A model generated the notes under the pieces. The model saw nothing but the letters and a program-made list of their open reading frames with translations, searched no databases and had not been told where the DNA came from. 64,000 bases of DNA from the NCBI GenBank assembly GCA_012934845.2, contig WNNJ02001724.1, forward strand, positions 124,001-188,000, given 5' to 3'. This document shows positions 22,868 through 35,090 of the stretch, piece after piece; position 1 is the stretch's first letter; each line of letters begins with the position of its first letter. Position numbers and translations under genes: made by a program. This DNA comes from Pomphorhynchus laevis (Eukaryota; Acanthocephala; Palaeacanthocephala; Echinorhynchida; Pomphorhynchidae).

Positions 22868-25800
22868 AAAAATACAGTTTAAATACACATTCCAGATCAT
22901 TCCTTTGAGTTTAAACATTCTTGATTATAACTAACTAATTGACATCTTATTATGGCAAAGAGAAAGCAAACTAAAATGTCGGCCAGCAACTTAAGTCCGT
23001 CAAAGAAACTTACATCGAAAAGCAAATTGGATGCGACAACAAGAACTGCAATGTTTGGACTCATGTTGCCATTCCTTTCACTGACGAGGACAACGTTTCA
23101 GGACGGAATTTCCTCTGCGGCTTCTGTTGTGCTGCCCTTGTATATAAGCTAATGAAGCATGACTACTCAAACGGTGGAGACGTTCTGGGGGCTAACGAAA
23201 CAGAGTTGTGCTCACTAAATGAACTTAATGATGTTTCTCATTCGACTCAGACTGCTGTTATACATGGGCCTTCAACAAACGACAAAATATCTTCCAAGCT
23301 ATCGTCGTCATCCGTTGGCTTACTAACTCCTTCGTTATCTATGAATCCCGTTCTTGAAACTTCTCTCACACAATCCTCCTTTAACTACGGATAAAACTTC
23401 CCTTAATCTTAATCTTCCTAATAATGCAAACAGTAAAGGCCTTCATTTCGTACCTCATTTTTCCTATTCATCCCCACATTTAAGTACATCTCATACCCCT
23501 TTCTTCTCTTCACGTACTCATTACTCTACCTTCACCATATCACTTCTCAATAATTTACATCCTTCCGTCAAAATCATCTCCAGTAACATCTCCGTTCAAC
23601 CGATTCAACAATCCACTCCTGTCACACATGCTCCCAAGTTTATCTGCTCTTCTGCCTCTACTCCAACCAGGTCTGTCCGTCCAACACTTCTACGTAATCG
23701 TTTCCCTTCGCGCGATCGATGCATTATCATATCTAATTTAAAGCTATCCGAATCTGCATCTCCTCAATGTCGCCTCGATGATGTATCTGCTTTCAGGTCT
23801 ATCCGAGAAAGCATTCTTCCTGATGATAATCCATCCCTCTTCAATAATGTCGCTCCTGTATCTTTGATCCTTCTAAACAAATCCACTAAATTTAATCATC
23901 TCAGAACTCCACTCCTAAAAATCGTTTTCCGACATAGTTCACATGCTTCCTTGGTACTCTCCGAACGTTTTAAACTTCTTACCACTTCGTCTACTTGTCG
24001 TATCTTTCCTGACCGCCACCCTTCTGATATTGCCCAGCTCAATTAGCTCGCATCGAGAAACATCGACGTGAAACAAACGGCGAGTCATCCTTATCTATAC
24101 GTAAAATCAACGGAAATTTTCACGTTGTACACACAAGGCCAAAAATTCGATGGGGTCCCATCTATCCCCCTTATCTTCTTCGCTAGTCGATCTCGCTCAT
24201 AAGCATACTTTTCGTCTTAGTCTATTCAACACTCGCTCCATTCTTCATATAGCTGATGTGCTCCTTGATATCTTCGATCAATTATCTATCGATATTCTAT
24301 ACATAACCGAATCCTAGCATTGTGACTCTGACGATCTTGCTATTCGTCGTCTATGTCGCTCTGGTTGTTCTTTAGTTGAATCAGCTCGTCCAATTGCCTC
24401 TCATACATCTACTGCTTCTAACCATGGCGGTATTGTTGCCATTGCTCGTCACCCAGTGTCGCCATGTAAAATCAACATTGACATCCGTTACACTTCGTTT
24501 GAATTGCTCCTATGCAGATTATCTACTCCTTTCCCGCTGGAACTTGTGATTGTCCCGTCCAGGTTCAGTTGCCCACTCATGTGTGTTCTTTAATTACCTT
24601 GCAGATCTTATGTCTCACTGTTCATTGTCTTATACTCCTTATTTTGTTCTCGGTGACTTTAACATTCGTCTTGATCGCCAGGCTGACTCTGACTCTATCA
24701 CTTTAACTAATCTTTTTTCTTATTTTAACTTTAAATTACTTTCAACAAGCCTAACTCATATTCTCGGCAGTGCTCTCGACATCATTGCTGTTCCTAACTG
24801 CTTCAATGACTATAACTCCTTGTAAATTACTGATCCTGGTTTGTCCGATCATTTTCTTGTCACTCTTACTCTTACTCGTCCCCATCCTCCTTCTCCGCCT
24901 TTACTATTATCTACACAAAGTCGACCCTGGAAACTTCTCGACATCCCTATTCTCTGCACAGCCTTACTCAATTCTTCACTCTTTTCACTTCCTCTTAACT
25001 ATCTTTCTCCCAATGATCTCTTCATTCTGTTAAATTCTGAACTTACGAACATCCTTAATAACCTTCTGCCTATTCGACCACGACGTTTTCAGCAGTCGCG
25101 CCATGCTCCCTGGTTCGATTTAGACTGTAGTCTTTCTAAGCGTCGGCTCCGTCACTCTTTTCGTGTGTATAATCGCTTTCTTAAACGTTCTCCAAACTCA
25201 CTCACTTCAATACCTCCCTCCTCTATCATCTGCTTTCGACATCGTAGATCACTCGATTCTTCTTCATTGTCAAAGTCATGATTATGGCTTCTCTTTACCT
25301 GTAGCTTGGTTTTCTTCATATCTATCAAACCGTACTTTTCGCGTTTGTTCTAACTCTTATCTCTCGCATACTTCTTCCATCCCGTCCGGTGTTTCACAAG
25401 GCTCCGAATTAGGCACTTTGCTTTTCTCTCTTATTCTCTGTGATTTTTCTTCTATTTCTCATACATTTAACTTCTGTGTTATGCAATATGCTGATGGCAT
25501 TCCCATCTATGCTCACGCACCTGCTTATCGTATTCATGATCTTAGTGTTTCTGTTTCCAGCTGTCTTGTCTCAATTCTCAATCATCTTTCTTCCCTTCGT
25601 CTTTCTCTGAATCCTAATAAATCAAAAATAATGTAGATTTTTCCTCGACGCTTCGGCGTAGAATCTCCCTCCGTATCATTAAATTCTACAATTCTCCCTA
25701 TCGTTGACAATCTCGTTTTTCTAGGCTTCTATTTTGACAACCGACTTTCACTTAAACATTTCGTTAGAGATAAATTACGCTCATCTACACTGATTATCCG

Positions 25801-25946
25801 CAACCTCCATCAAATTCGTAGATTAATCGATTTCTCTTCATGTATGACTCTCATATCTTCTCTCATGTTCTCAAAACTTGATTACTGTCTTAGTCTATTT
25901 TCCAACTCACCTAAATCCACTCTTCTTTCTTTACAACGAATGAATA
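22868..25946 (+). mobile_element. LINE-A copy with 5' end, ORF1 and ORF2, internally deleted
   Basis: The 5' end (TACAGTTTAAATACACATTC) leads to ORF1 at ATG 22,952 (MAKRKQTKMSASNLSPSKK), with a Cys-rich block read in another frame (NFLCGFCCAALVYK) and, at 23,354-24,046, a Ser/Thr-rich part ending in an RNA-binding-like region. ORF2 starts near 24,180 with endonuclease traces: LFNTRSILHIADVL, VLGDFNIRLDRQ (near 24,650) and ALDIIAVPNC. After APWFDLDCSLSKRRLRHSFR the sequence jumps near 25,215 straight to SAFDIVDHSILL, so the RT fingers are deleted. GVSQGSELG and MQYADGIPIY follow; the active-site YADD reads YADG. The 3' end stops in FPKLDYCLSLF-like sequence, where P1 begins. It is dead, with several frameshifts. 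Confidence 0.8.
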
Positions 25947-27040
25947 TAGTGAGTTAAGTTTAGAAACAATTATTATATATTAATCATTGTTCTATAATGG
26001 ATAAGAAGGGTATAAAAAATCAAATCAGATAATAAAACTATACCAATCTTATATTGGAATCCAAAATTACATAAAAATTTAATAATAACAACTAATAACT
26101 GATAATTATTAACAACTAATAACTAATAAATGATAATTAATAGATAACTGATAATTACTTATTTATAAAACAAATTAGATTTAAATTCATAAAAATACAT
26201 AAGTTGCCATAAAATAAAGAATCTACTTTTGATTGAGAACAACGTCTAGATTCAAAAATGATAATTAATATATAAATGATAATTACTTATTTATAAAACA
26301 AATTACATTTAAATTCATAAAAATACATAAGTTGCCATAAAATAAAGAATCTATTTTTGATTGAGAAAAACGTCTAGATTCGCAAAATGATAATTAATAG
26401 ATAAATGATAATTACAAAGTTTAATAATTTTAATTCTAAAATTTGAAAAAGAAATGTACCTCCAACACAATTGCAACTATTATCCCAACAAAAACACTGA
26501 CAACAGTGAATGCAGGACTGGAATGACCTAAAGTATAGTAATGATCATTTTATTCTTGGTAATGTCCGTATTATATATAACATTTAAAATATATAATAAT
26601 AGTTTGTTGACCTAAATTCATATAATACAAACGATATTACTGGTATTGAATCTGTATGAAAACCAGTTATTTATTGTATAGTATGCACTATATTCAGGTA
26701 TATAAGTTGTCATTGCATTCGAATTGGTAGTGCCTTAAAAACGTTTTAGTTGAATTATTATCACAAGAACGACAATGGCACCGGCCATTATCACAAGGAC
26801 GGGAAAGACCTAAAGTACAGAATAAATTTTTATTTTATTTTTTGTAATTTTCGTGTTATATATAATAATATATAATAATTAAATATATAATAATAGTTTG
26901 TTGACCTAAATAATAGCATAAATGTAATTGAAACTAATTAAAATAAATACTTTTACTATTATTGAAGTTGTAGGAATATGAGTAATTTATTGTGTAGTTT
27001 AATTCATTGCTAAGTATATTAGAAGTCAATGCTTTCGAAT
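25947..27040. repeat. P1 scrap and two tandem AT-rich duplications
   Basis: Bases 25,950-26,085 are a diverged P1 RT piece (the region encoding WNPKLHKN). A ~135-bp unit occurs twice in tandem at about 26,129-26,398 (each with AAATACATAAGTTGCCATAA and GTCTAGATTC). A second pair about 280 bp apart lies at 26,520-26,760 and 26,800-27,060, sharing TAATAGTTTGTTGACCTAAA and TTCGAATTGGTA. Nothing here is coding. Confidence 0.6.
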
Positions 27041-29250
27041 TGGTACGGCCTAAAAAACGTTATATTAATAACTAATCTAATAATAACTATTGATAAAGCT
27101 AGTAATAACTTTGTCTTCATATGCAAAAAGCTTTATTATGATATACTAATGAAAGAGGTTAATTCTAATGATTTAAATGAAAATCCAACATATGAACGTA
27201 TTGAGTTGAGTTTAGAAACAATTATTACAAGTCACTGTTCTATAATGGATAAAAAGGGTATAAAGGTTGAATTAGATAATAAAACTATACCTATATTATA
27301 TTGGAATCCAAAATTACATAAAAATCCAACAAAACCTAGGTTCATATGTAGTGCTTTTAAATGTACATTAAAACCACTTTCTGTCTATATGATTAAAATA
27401 CTTAAAGTAATTAAAGCACACTTCAAAAATTATTGTAAGGTAATCGAAATTAATACTGGATAAAACACTGTTTCAGTATTAATTCTACAAAAGAATTTTT
27501 AGAACAGACAAAAGGAATAAATTTTCAAAATATAAATACATACGATTTTAGTACGCTTTATACAAATCTAGATTTAGTAGATATTAAAGAAGCCTTAGAT
27601 GCAATAATATTAGATGCAATAAATCAAAAATTAATTAACGACTATGATAGGCTAAGTTGTATAATAGACAGTTATTGTAATACAAAATACTATAATCGTA
27701 CAATAAATGTTAATAATAACAATAGAAAATATACATTAACCATAAACTTCATTAATAAATGTATAGATAACATAAATATATCCGGACTTTTAAATAATTC
27801 TAAAAGTAAAGAAATAATAGGGTCAGATTTAAGTAAATATATTCCTAAAATAAGGTATAAACTCCTACCACAATCATAAGTTGTTACCGCCATTAGGTTC
27901 ATATGAAGTACTTTTATATGTACATTAAAACCACTTCAAAAAATATGGTAAGATATTCGAAATTAATAAACCACTTTCTGTCTATATGAATAAAATACTT
28001 AAAGTAATTAAAGCACACTTCAAAAATTATTGTAAGGAAATCGAAATTAATACTGGTATAAAACACTATTTCAGTATTAATTCTACAAAAGAATTTTTAG
28101 AACAGACAAAAGGAATAAATTTTCAAAATATAAATACATACGATTTTAGTACGCTTTATACAAATCTAGATTTAGTAGATATTAAAGAAGCGTTAGTAAA
28201 ATTAATTAATCTTATATTCGGTAAAAGATATACATATATATGTTATAATAATTATAACGCTTATCTAACAAAAATTAAACCATCAAATAAATATAAATAT
28301 ATGGATAAAATTGAATTAATAGAATCCTTAAATATTTTGATAAATCAAAATTATTTAAAAGTAGGGACATCTATATTTAGACAAGTAAAAGGTGTTCCAA
28401 TGGGTGGTAATAGTAGCCCAATTATAGCTGACTTGTTTTTAAGCTTTATAGAATATGAATTTGTTCATAACTGTTTAAAAAATAAATCTAAATTATATAA
28501 AGATATGAAATATGTTTCGATATATTGATGATATATGTGTATTTAATTCTAGCAAGTTTTATTCAATAAGCGAACAAATTTATCCGGGTAGCCTCATTAT
28601 TGATTAAACCAATATTAATGATAAAGAAGGTGTATATCTAGATATGAACATTAAATTAACATTAACTAAAACTACTATTAATTTATATCGTAAAGATGAC
28701 ATATTTAAATTTACAAGAAACATATTTTTGCATGAACATTCATGCAAACCATATAATATAAAATATAGTACATTAAATAATGAAATTTTAAGAATTGCAA
28801 CAATATGTCACGATATTGGATGTCTTCAAAATCATTTAAATAATTTAATAGATACATATTTTAAACTAGGGTACTATAAAAATAAAATCAAGCAGAAAAT
28901 AGTAAAATATATAAATCAACACAAAAATAAATATAAATCAATAATTACAATAATAGTTATCTTACTATACTATACCTATATAAAACTATACTATATTATA
29001 TACCTCTATTCATGCATACCATATAATATAAAATATAATACATTAAATAATGAAATTTTAAGAATTGCAACAATATGTAATGATATTGGCTTTCTTCAAA
29101 ATCATTTAAATAATTAAATAGATACATATTTTTAACTAGATTACTATAAAAATAACATCAAGCAGAAAATAGTAAAATATATAAATCAACACAATAATAT
29201 AAAGAATAAATTTAAACTCTAAAGTGGCAAATTTTTATGGATGAATAATA
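27041..29250 (+). mobile_element. P1 Penelope-like element, fullest reverse-transcriptase copy
   Basis: Plus-strand frames carry the full order of P1 motifs: ITTIDKASNNFVFICKKLYY, ILYWNPKLHKNPTKPRFI (27,290-27,345), FSTLYTNLDLVDI (motif A, near 28,150), GVPMGGNSSPIIADLFLSFI (motif B, near 28,390), YIDDICVF (motif C, near 28,520), YLDMNIKLTLTKT, and GYYKNKIKQKIVKYINQHKN. There are internal duplications: the N-terminal block is present twice (27,060-27,460 and 27,960-28,080) and the C-terminal block is partly repeated at 29,010-29,200. The copy is broken at several points. No GIY-YIG domain is seen before or after. Codon use is extremely A/T-rich. Confidence 0.8.
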
Positions 29251-30255
29251 AATAATATACTTTGTATTAGACTAAGATACTAGATAGTTTTATAGTAAAA
29301 GATAAATAGATACTATATAATCAAATTTCATCAGAGGAAATACATCATTAGCATGTATTTGGCCCCGCTGCTATGTTGGGTAGAGGAGTTAGGGGCCGAA
29401 ACCTGATAGCATAGCAGTTTCCCCTGATAAACTTTAATTCTTATTCTGATACAACGTCTGTTATTTATTAGTCAATTCATAAAAATGACGTTTATCTTAA
29501 ATTTCAATTTTTTATTTTAACTTGATATACATTATAAAAAATCTTATAATAATTATTTATTTTTTTAATTATTAAATTTTGATAATAATCTTGATATAAA
29601 TTATAAAAAATAATAAAATTGCAATATAACCAATCAGATCAGCTAACTGAGACATAACTAATACGTTTATTTTTATCTTAACAATAAAGATAAATAATTA
29701 TAAATAATAAATAATTATATATAATGTTATACAATTTATATTTATATAACGATACAATTTATAATAAAAATTTAAAGTAAAAATCATTTTTTATTTTTTT
29801 TTAATTTAAAATAAAAATCTTATAACAATTATTAATTTTATTATTTAATTATTAAATTTTGATTTAGCATTATTATTGTTTTGTTTATTTTATAATTATA
29901 TTAAATACGTAGATTCAGTTAGCTGATTTGATTGACAGGATTTTTCTTTGCTTAAAGAAATTCTTCTCTGCTATGTTGGGTCGAGGAATTAAGGGCCGAA
30001 AACTGATAGCATAGCAGTTCCTCCTCATGACCTGTAATCCTTATTCTCAAATACATCGTCTATTATTTATTAGCCAATTCATAAAAATGACGTTTATTTT
30101 AAATTTCAATTTTTTATTTTAACTTGATTTAAATTATAGAAAATCTTAAGACAATTATTTATTTTTTTTATTTAATTATTAAATTTTGATTTAGCATTAT
30201 TATGTTTTGTTTATTTTATAATTATATTGAATACGTAGACTCAGTTAGCTGATTT
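29251..30255 (+). repeat. P1 downstream regions, repeated
   Basis: Copies of the hairpin (CTGCTATG ... GAAA ... CATAGCAG) occur at about 29,368-29,424 and 29,970-30,020. Each is followed by the same AT-rich stretch (TCAATTCATAAAAATGACGT, ending TCAGTTAGCTGATTTGA), which occurs two to three times between 29,440 and 30,255. This tandem arrangement recalls the pseudo-LTR structure of PLEs. Confidence 0.55.
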
Positions 30256-31495
30256 GAGTTGTCTAAGAAAGAAAGGTTGATAAACGATGGGGAGCTGACA
30301 GCGATGAAACGAAAAGTTACGAGAAGAAGGCGGAGTTTGATGCGGATGTGGATGGTGGGCCAGGAGAGTTGGGCAAGATATGTGGATGTGTGGTCGAAGC
30401 GACGGAGACGAAAGAGCACTCGAACGGCAGAGTTGATTATTTGTTGTAGTGGTAGGATGACGGATTTTGGAGAATTTGCGAAAAGCCTGAAGAAGTAATC
30501 GATTTTAGGGAAGAGAAGCGATGAAAGAAGAGACATACAAGAACGGAAGTCGATAAGGGGACGGATACGGCAGATGTCACGGAGAATTAAGTTAGACGAG
30601 CGGACCTTGTCACGGACGAATTGTTTAAGGGAAAGGTGATCATCGAAATGGAAGCCTAAGAAAGTAAAATTGTGTACTATGGGGATGACCGATAAGGCAA
30701 AAGATACAGTTGGAGGAGATATGTTTGGTTCACGGTGGAAGATCCACATTGTTTTGGACTTGTCGGGCTTTAGAACGAGATGGAGATTGGAGAAACGTTT
30801 GTAGATGGAATAAATACAGTTGGAGGTAGAAATGCCGATATCGTGTATGAGATGTGCGGGTGCATGAGCATAGATGAGGATGTCGTCGACGTATTGCATA
30901 ACGTTAAAGGAGTAAGGATTAATAAACGGAGAGTGATCGCCAAGCAGAAGAGAGAAAAGCAAGGGATCTAGGACTGAACTTTTTGGTTCTCCGCAAAAAA
31001 ATTGGGATGGGAGGGGATGATGAATTAGAACAGACGCGAGAGGAACGGTCGGATAGATATGAGACAGACCATGCTAGGAGGAAGAAGAAAAACCGTAATC
31101 ATAACGAAGGCGAGAAAGGAGTATGGAGTGGTCGACGATGTCGAAGGCGGAGGAGAGGTCAAGGGAGATACGAACACTATATAGAGCCTTGTCTCGAGAA
31201 AAGAGTAAGTCGTTGTAAACTTTCATGCAGGATATTTATGTGGAAGGATTAGAGCGGAAGGCGGATTGGAAAGGAGGTTATAGATTGGATGAGGATAAAT
31301 AAGCGTTGATCTGTATTAAGATGAGGCGTTCTAAGAGCTTAGAAAGAGTAGGGAGTAGTGAAATGGGGCGATAGCTAGAAGAAAGGGAGGGTCGAGCGAT
31401 TGTTTATTAAGGAGGGAGCAGACGATTGCGGATTTCTATTGTGAAGGGAAGATACGACTGCGGATGGACGAGTTAAACAAGGTTGTTAAGTAAAT
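30256..31495 (-). mobile_element. LINE-A RT fragment
   Basis: This minus-strand copy aligns with 6,205-7,430 of the first LINE-A: MQYVDDILIYAHAPAHLIHD (near 30,890; active site VDD in place of ADD), FPKIDYFFRLFANS, and upstream the DNA of the LSSAFDIVDHS region. It is truncated at both ends, with frame changes near 30,970 and after. It is more diverged from the 5.3-8.4 kb copy than the inverted 3' arms are from each other. Confidence 0.8.
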
Positions 31496-31879
31496 CGATA
31501 CATGATTTAGATTTTTGATTTTTTGTGTGGTAATGTAAGCGTGCGCCGGCACGCAGTTGTCACGTAAAAATAGATCCTTTTTTATATTTTATAAAAATGG
31601 TTGCTACGATCTGACTCGTCAGAGTTTTATTATGAGTTGCTGCTCTATTAATCACCACATTGTGGGAATGGTCTTGACCATAAGCTTTTTAATCTGCTAC
31701 AACTAAAGCTGGCTTCACCATTTTTCTAGATCTGGTATTTAACTATGAATCAAGATTGTACGGACCTAGAACTGTAATCTCTATAAAAAATAAATATCTA
31801 TAAAAATAGGCAGCCAGTGCAGAGATACTAGTCTAATTCGTGATGAAGATTAAGTTAGTAAACAATTAAACGAATCGAG
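31496..31879 (+). repeat. LINE-A 3' motif and unassigned sequence
   Basis: At 31,524-31,575 the LINE-A 3' motif recurs on the plus strand (GTAAGCGTGCGCCGGCACGC, a near-perfect hairpin). Nothing is recognised between 31,580 and 31,879. Confidence 0.5.
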
Positions 31880-33000
31880 ATAAGCCAATGTAAAACCTTT
31901 TTAATTGTTACAAATTTTCGATCACTACTGCGATCATCATCAGGACTCAACAATAACGCACAATTACAATCAAAACTATATAGCGAAAAATCATCTGACA
32001 GAAAGCAACTATCAAGTTAGTCATGAAAAATAAACTTGTCATTAGTGGTTAGATTGGTTGGAACATCTGGTTTATCGCCCTTAAAATTATTGGCAGGATC
32101 GTAATATCGTAAAATAATTGCCTCCTTCATTTTCCTTATAGTCTTATCACTTTTGTGAGCTATAATCTCTGCGCCGGCAAAATTTATATCGTGTACATGA
32201 GCAGCAAAATGGTTCCACACAACTGAGCTGGCTTTTTCTAGCCGCTTTGCGCGTTTCTGCCCTAAAATCGAACAGCGAGCTTTTCGCCTGTTTGATTCAT
32301 GTAACGAGAACCATAATTATTACATGGAATATTGTAAATTCCTCCAAATTTTACATATTTGTGCTAAATTTTGCATAACCCTGAAATACTGGGGCCATTT
32401 ACAAAATACCGTACTATGTGAGCCAGTGCATCTGCATGCCTTACTAATAACACTCTGAATAAGATCGAATGTGTGGTCACTCCAGAAGGGAAAATTTACA
32501 TATCGTGTTTCAGGACTAAAGTGGCTGACAGATCCCTTGTTGTGATCATCATTGCTGCATTATGGGGGCTTTTAATTGCCCATAGAGGGTAATTCGAGTC
32601 AAACAGCGATTACACTATTATCTTATATTTATTTTTACGATCGTCTTCAGTTAGGCAATATCTAAGCATTCTCAGGAATAATGAGCGGGCAGCCGACATT
32701 TTATATTTCCTTGAGGAGGTAGAAGTCCACGGTGTGATAATGTTGATAAAACCTTCTTTTCGGTATATCCTAGTAGTATTTGTATCATTGTGATGCATGC
32801 ATTGTAAGTCCAGGAAGAAAATAACACTATTTTCTTCCACACATATGCTCCATGTAATCCTCGGATCTAAGTCAGTTAGCATATCCAACACGTTCTCCTG
32901 GAAATGATATGGTCCCTTGATACACATAAACACGTCATCCACATATCTATACCAGTATATTAGGCCTTTTTTGCGCGAATATACATTTGCTTCCACCTTC
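31880..33000 (-). mobile_element. Penelope-like element P2 with GIY-YIG end
   Basis: The minus strand 32,996-32,610 encodes the RT active site YWYRYVDDVFMCIKG, then FFLDLQCMHHNDTNTTRIYR, as in canonical Penelope RTs. Further down, near 32,360-32,280, GGIYNIPCNNYGSRYMNQTG is a degenerate GIY-YIG motif. The 3' end near 31,943-31,916 has a hammerhead-like core. The copy is 5'-truncated and the part between RT and endonuclease is decayed. This is a different family from P1. Confidence 0.8.
31916..31943 (-). ncRNA. Hammerhead ribozyme-like core
   Basis: On the minus strand CTGATGA is followed by a 6-bp stem (GATCGC with GTGATC, loop AGTA) and directly by GAAA. These are the two conserved boxes and stem II of a hammerhead at the correct spacing. 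PLEs are known to carry hammerhead motifs near their ends. I could not identify stem III and the cleavage-site triplet with confidence, so activity is unproven. Confidence 0.5.
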
Positions 33001-33170
33001 CTGATGAAGTCGAGAGTTCCTAATTATTATATGCTTACATTTACTCACATTAATGACAAGGACGCGTGATGAACATAAACTGCTGATCCTATCTAACTAA
33101 TTTAATATTAAGCATCTGAAAATATAATGACAAATAAATAAAAATGCATCAACCATCACACGCTGTTCAA
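33001..33170. other. Unassigned
   Basis: No recognised feature between the PLE and the CR1 fragment. Confidence 0.3.
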
Positions 33171-33500
33171 CAATCCGGGCCATCTTTCATAAAAACTACT
33201 ATTAGAATTGACGAAGTGAAGCGATGCTTTATGAAGCCATGCTATTTATTTTATAATATACCGAATTTGTTCAAATGAGAAGATATGTGCTTCATGATCA
33301 GTCTTTCAATGACCTTGCAAGCAATATATGCCAAACCTTTTAGCCAATAATTTAAAACATTAATCATATCCCCCTTTTTGAAGGGGGATATGATATGATT
33401 ATTCATTATTTTGACTCATCGGTGCCAGATACTTCCCATTACTGGATGCAGAGGAGGACCGGTAGACGGCACGAGTATGTCAAAAGGTACATAAAGCTAG
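33171..33500 (-). mobile_element. Decayed CR1-like RT fragment
   Basis: The minus strand from about 33,388 reads GDMINVLNYWLKGLAYIACK and VIERLIMKHISSHLNKFGIL, then in another frame QHGFIKHRF. This corresponds to the NYRPISL..ICKVLE..I and QHGFRKG blocks of CR1-type RTs (compare 12,190-12,320). It is short and shifted between frames. Confidence 0.55.
33363..33394. repeat. 14-bp fold-back, TTTG loop
   Basis: ATCATATCCCCCTT, a 4-nt loop, then the exact reverse complement. It sits at the upstream edge of the CR1-like fragment. Confidence 0.85.
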
Positions 33501-33529
33501 AAAATTTCTAGCAAACTTGGTACATAATT

Positions 33530-34150
33530 AATATCAATTAATAATAAATATTTTAGATAGTTGATACTGATCTATTATTGATTAATAATTATTGGTGCTG
33601 GATCAAAGATAATAAGTAATTAATTTTGATATTTCGCTAACTTCTGTTAGCATCTTCAGAAAATTACTACTATCATCAGAAAATTACAGTTTTTTTAAAT
33701 GTACATGCTTATATAAAGAAGTCCAAATAATTAATTAAATTAATAATTAATATTTTAAATTATTGATTCTGATCCATTATTGATAAATAATAATTGGACC
33801 TGAATCAAACCATTGATCCAGCTCGAATAATTATTTATTGACTATAATAATACTGTTGCTTTAGAAAAATACATCAATTGTTTGAATAGAAAAATTCTTG
33901 AGGATTATTACATTCATAAAAACTCCAATATTATTATGCCGAATAATAAACGTATTGTAACTTTAAATATATTGTAAAATATAATAATTAATATTTTTAA
34001 TGGTTGATACTGATCCATTATTGATGAATAATTATTGGAGATGGATCAACGAAAAGAAGAAATTAATTTTGATATTTCGCTAATTTCTGTTAGCATCTTC
34101 AGAAAATTACAGTTTTTTAAAATGTACATGCTTATATAAAGAAGTTCACA
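33530..34150 (+). repeat. Three copies of the GATACTGATCC interspersed repeat
   Basis: Copies begin at about 33,552, 33,758 and 34,000, each with GTTGATACTGATCCATTATT or a variant, then CTGGATCAA. The first and third continue with GATATTTCGCTAACTTCTGT, TAGCATCTTCAGAAAATTAC and a TATA-like CTTATATAAAGAAG. A fourth copy is at 11,236. The ordered TATA-like box suggests a terminal repeat or promoter region of some element, but no coding part is attached. Confidence 0.55.
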
Positions 34151-34189
34151 CTTTGTCTCTGTGAGAAAATGTCTCTTGACATATTACTT

Positions 34190-35090
34190 GAAGACATAGC
34201 ATCTCCTTGATCATGCTGGGTGTTGTTGGCCACAGTTTCTGCTTGCTAGTGTGTCCTTGCATTCTGAGGTGAGATCTTCGTCCGAAGAGCCGCAAACGCT
34301 GCAGGTCTTCTTTCTCCTGCACTCAGAGCACCAATTCCCCCAGCAGTGGCAATTATTACAATGGGGAAAGATTAAATTGTCAGAACTAACGTTGGTGAAG
34401 ATTTGATTGCACCCCAAGAAGGGTTGCATGCCGTGTTAGCAATGATGTTAGCGTTATACTCCGCCGTGGTCGCAAATGCAATCAGAAGTGGAGAATAATC
34501 TCTATTTCTAATAAATCGTACCCATTGTAAATTAAAGATATTTTAAGATATTTGATGTCTTCATCGTCGAGATCGTAAATAATGTTGGTTATCTTGACCG
34601 AAGCGTTGATTGGCTTGAAGGCCAATATCCCTTTGCTTGATAACTTTTCATTGAAGTATTTCAAGTATGCTGAGGCCAGGTCAGAAGTAACAAAAGAAAT
34701 CCTGTAGGAGTTATTGACTACCTTAGTCGAGTTTAGAATAACTCTATCAGGATATTGATTAATGAATGATCTAAGGAACTCGTTAAAGAACGTGTTTTTT
34801 AATATAGGTATTTTGGGCATAATGGTAACAAGATTTACCAGTTTCCTAATAGAATGAAGCTCGTCCATTTCGCTATGAATTTTGAGAAGTAAAAACGTTA
34901 CTTACCTTAGTATCAGGACGAATTACTGGATAATCTATCGAAATCGACGATAAATTGTGTGCAATAGCTATTTTTGAAGGAAGAAAAATCGTTCGAACGT
35001 TTTGACTTACACTTTTTGCTCTGTTGCATCGAATTGAGCATTATTTCGCTTTCCTTTGATAGCTCCGACGTTGTAATGCTGCACATTTTA
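34190..35090 (-). mobile_element. LINE-B copy 0: gag-like ORF1
   Basis: Minus strand. ORF1 begins just inside the 5' border (MCSITTSELSKESEIM, near 35,085), continues with MDELHSIRKLVNLVTIMPKI (34,868) through the block ASVKITNIIYDLDDEDIKYL, and ends in a Cys-rich CCHC-like region, HCNNCHCWGNWCSECRRKKT then CSVCGSS (34,370-34,300). Such gag-like ORF1 proteins with zinc knuckles are typical of Jockey, I and R1-type LINEs and bind the element RNA. The frame changes between the two parts, and everything after the knuckles is missing. Confidence 0.7.
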
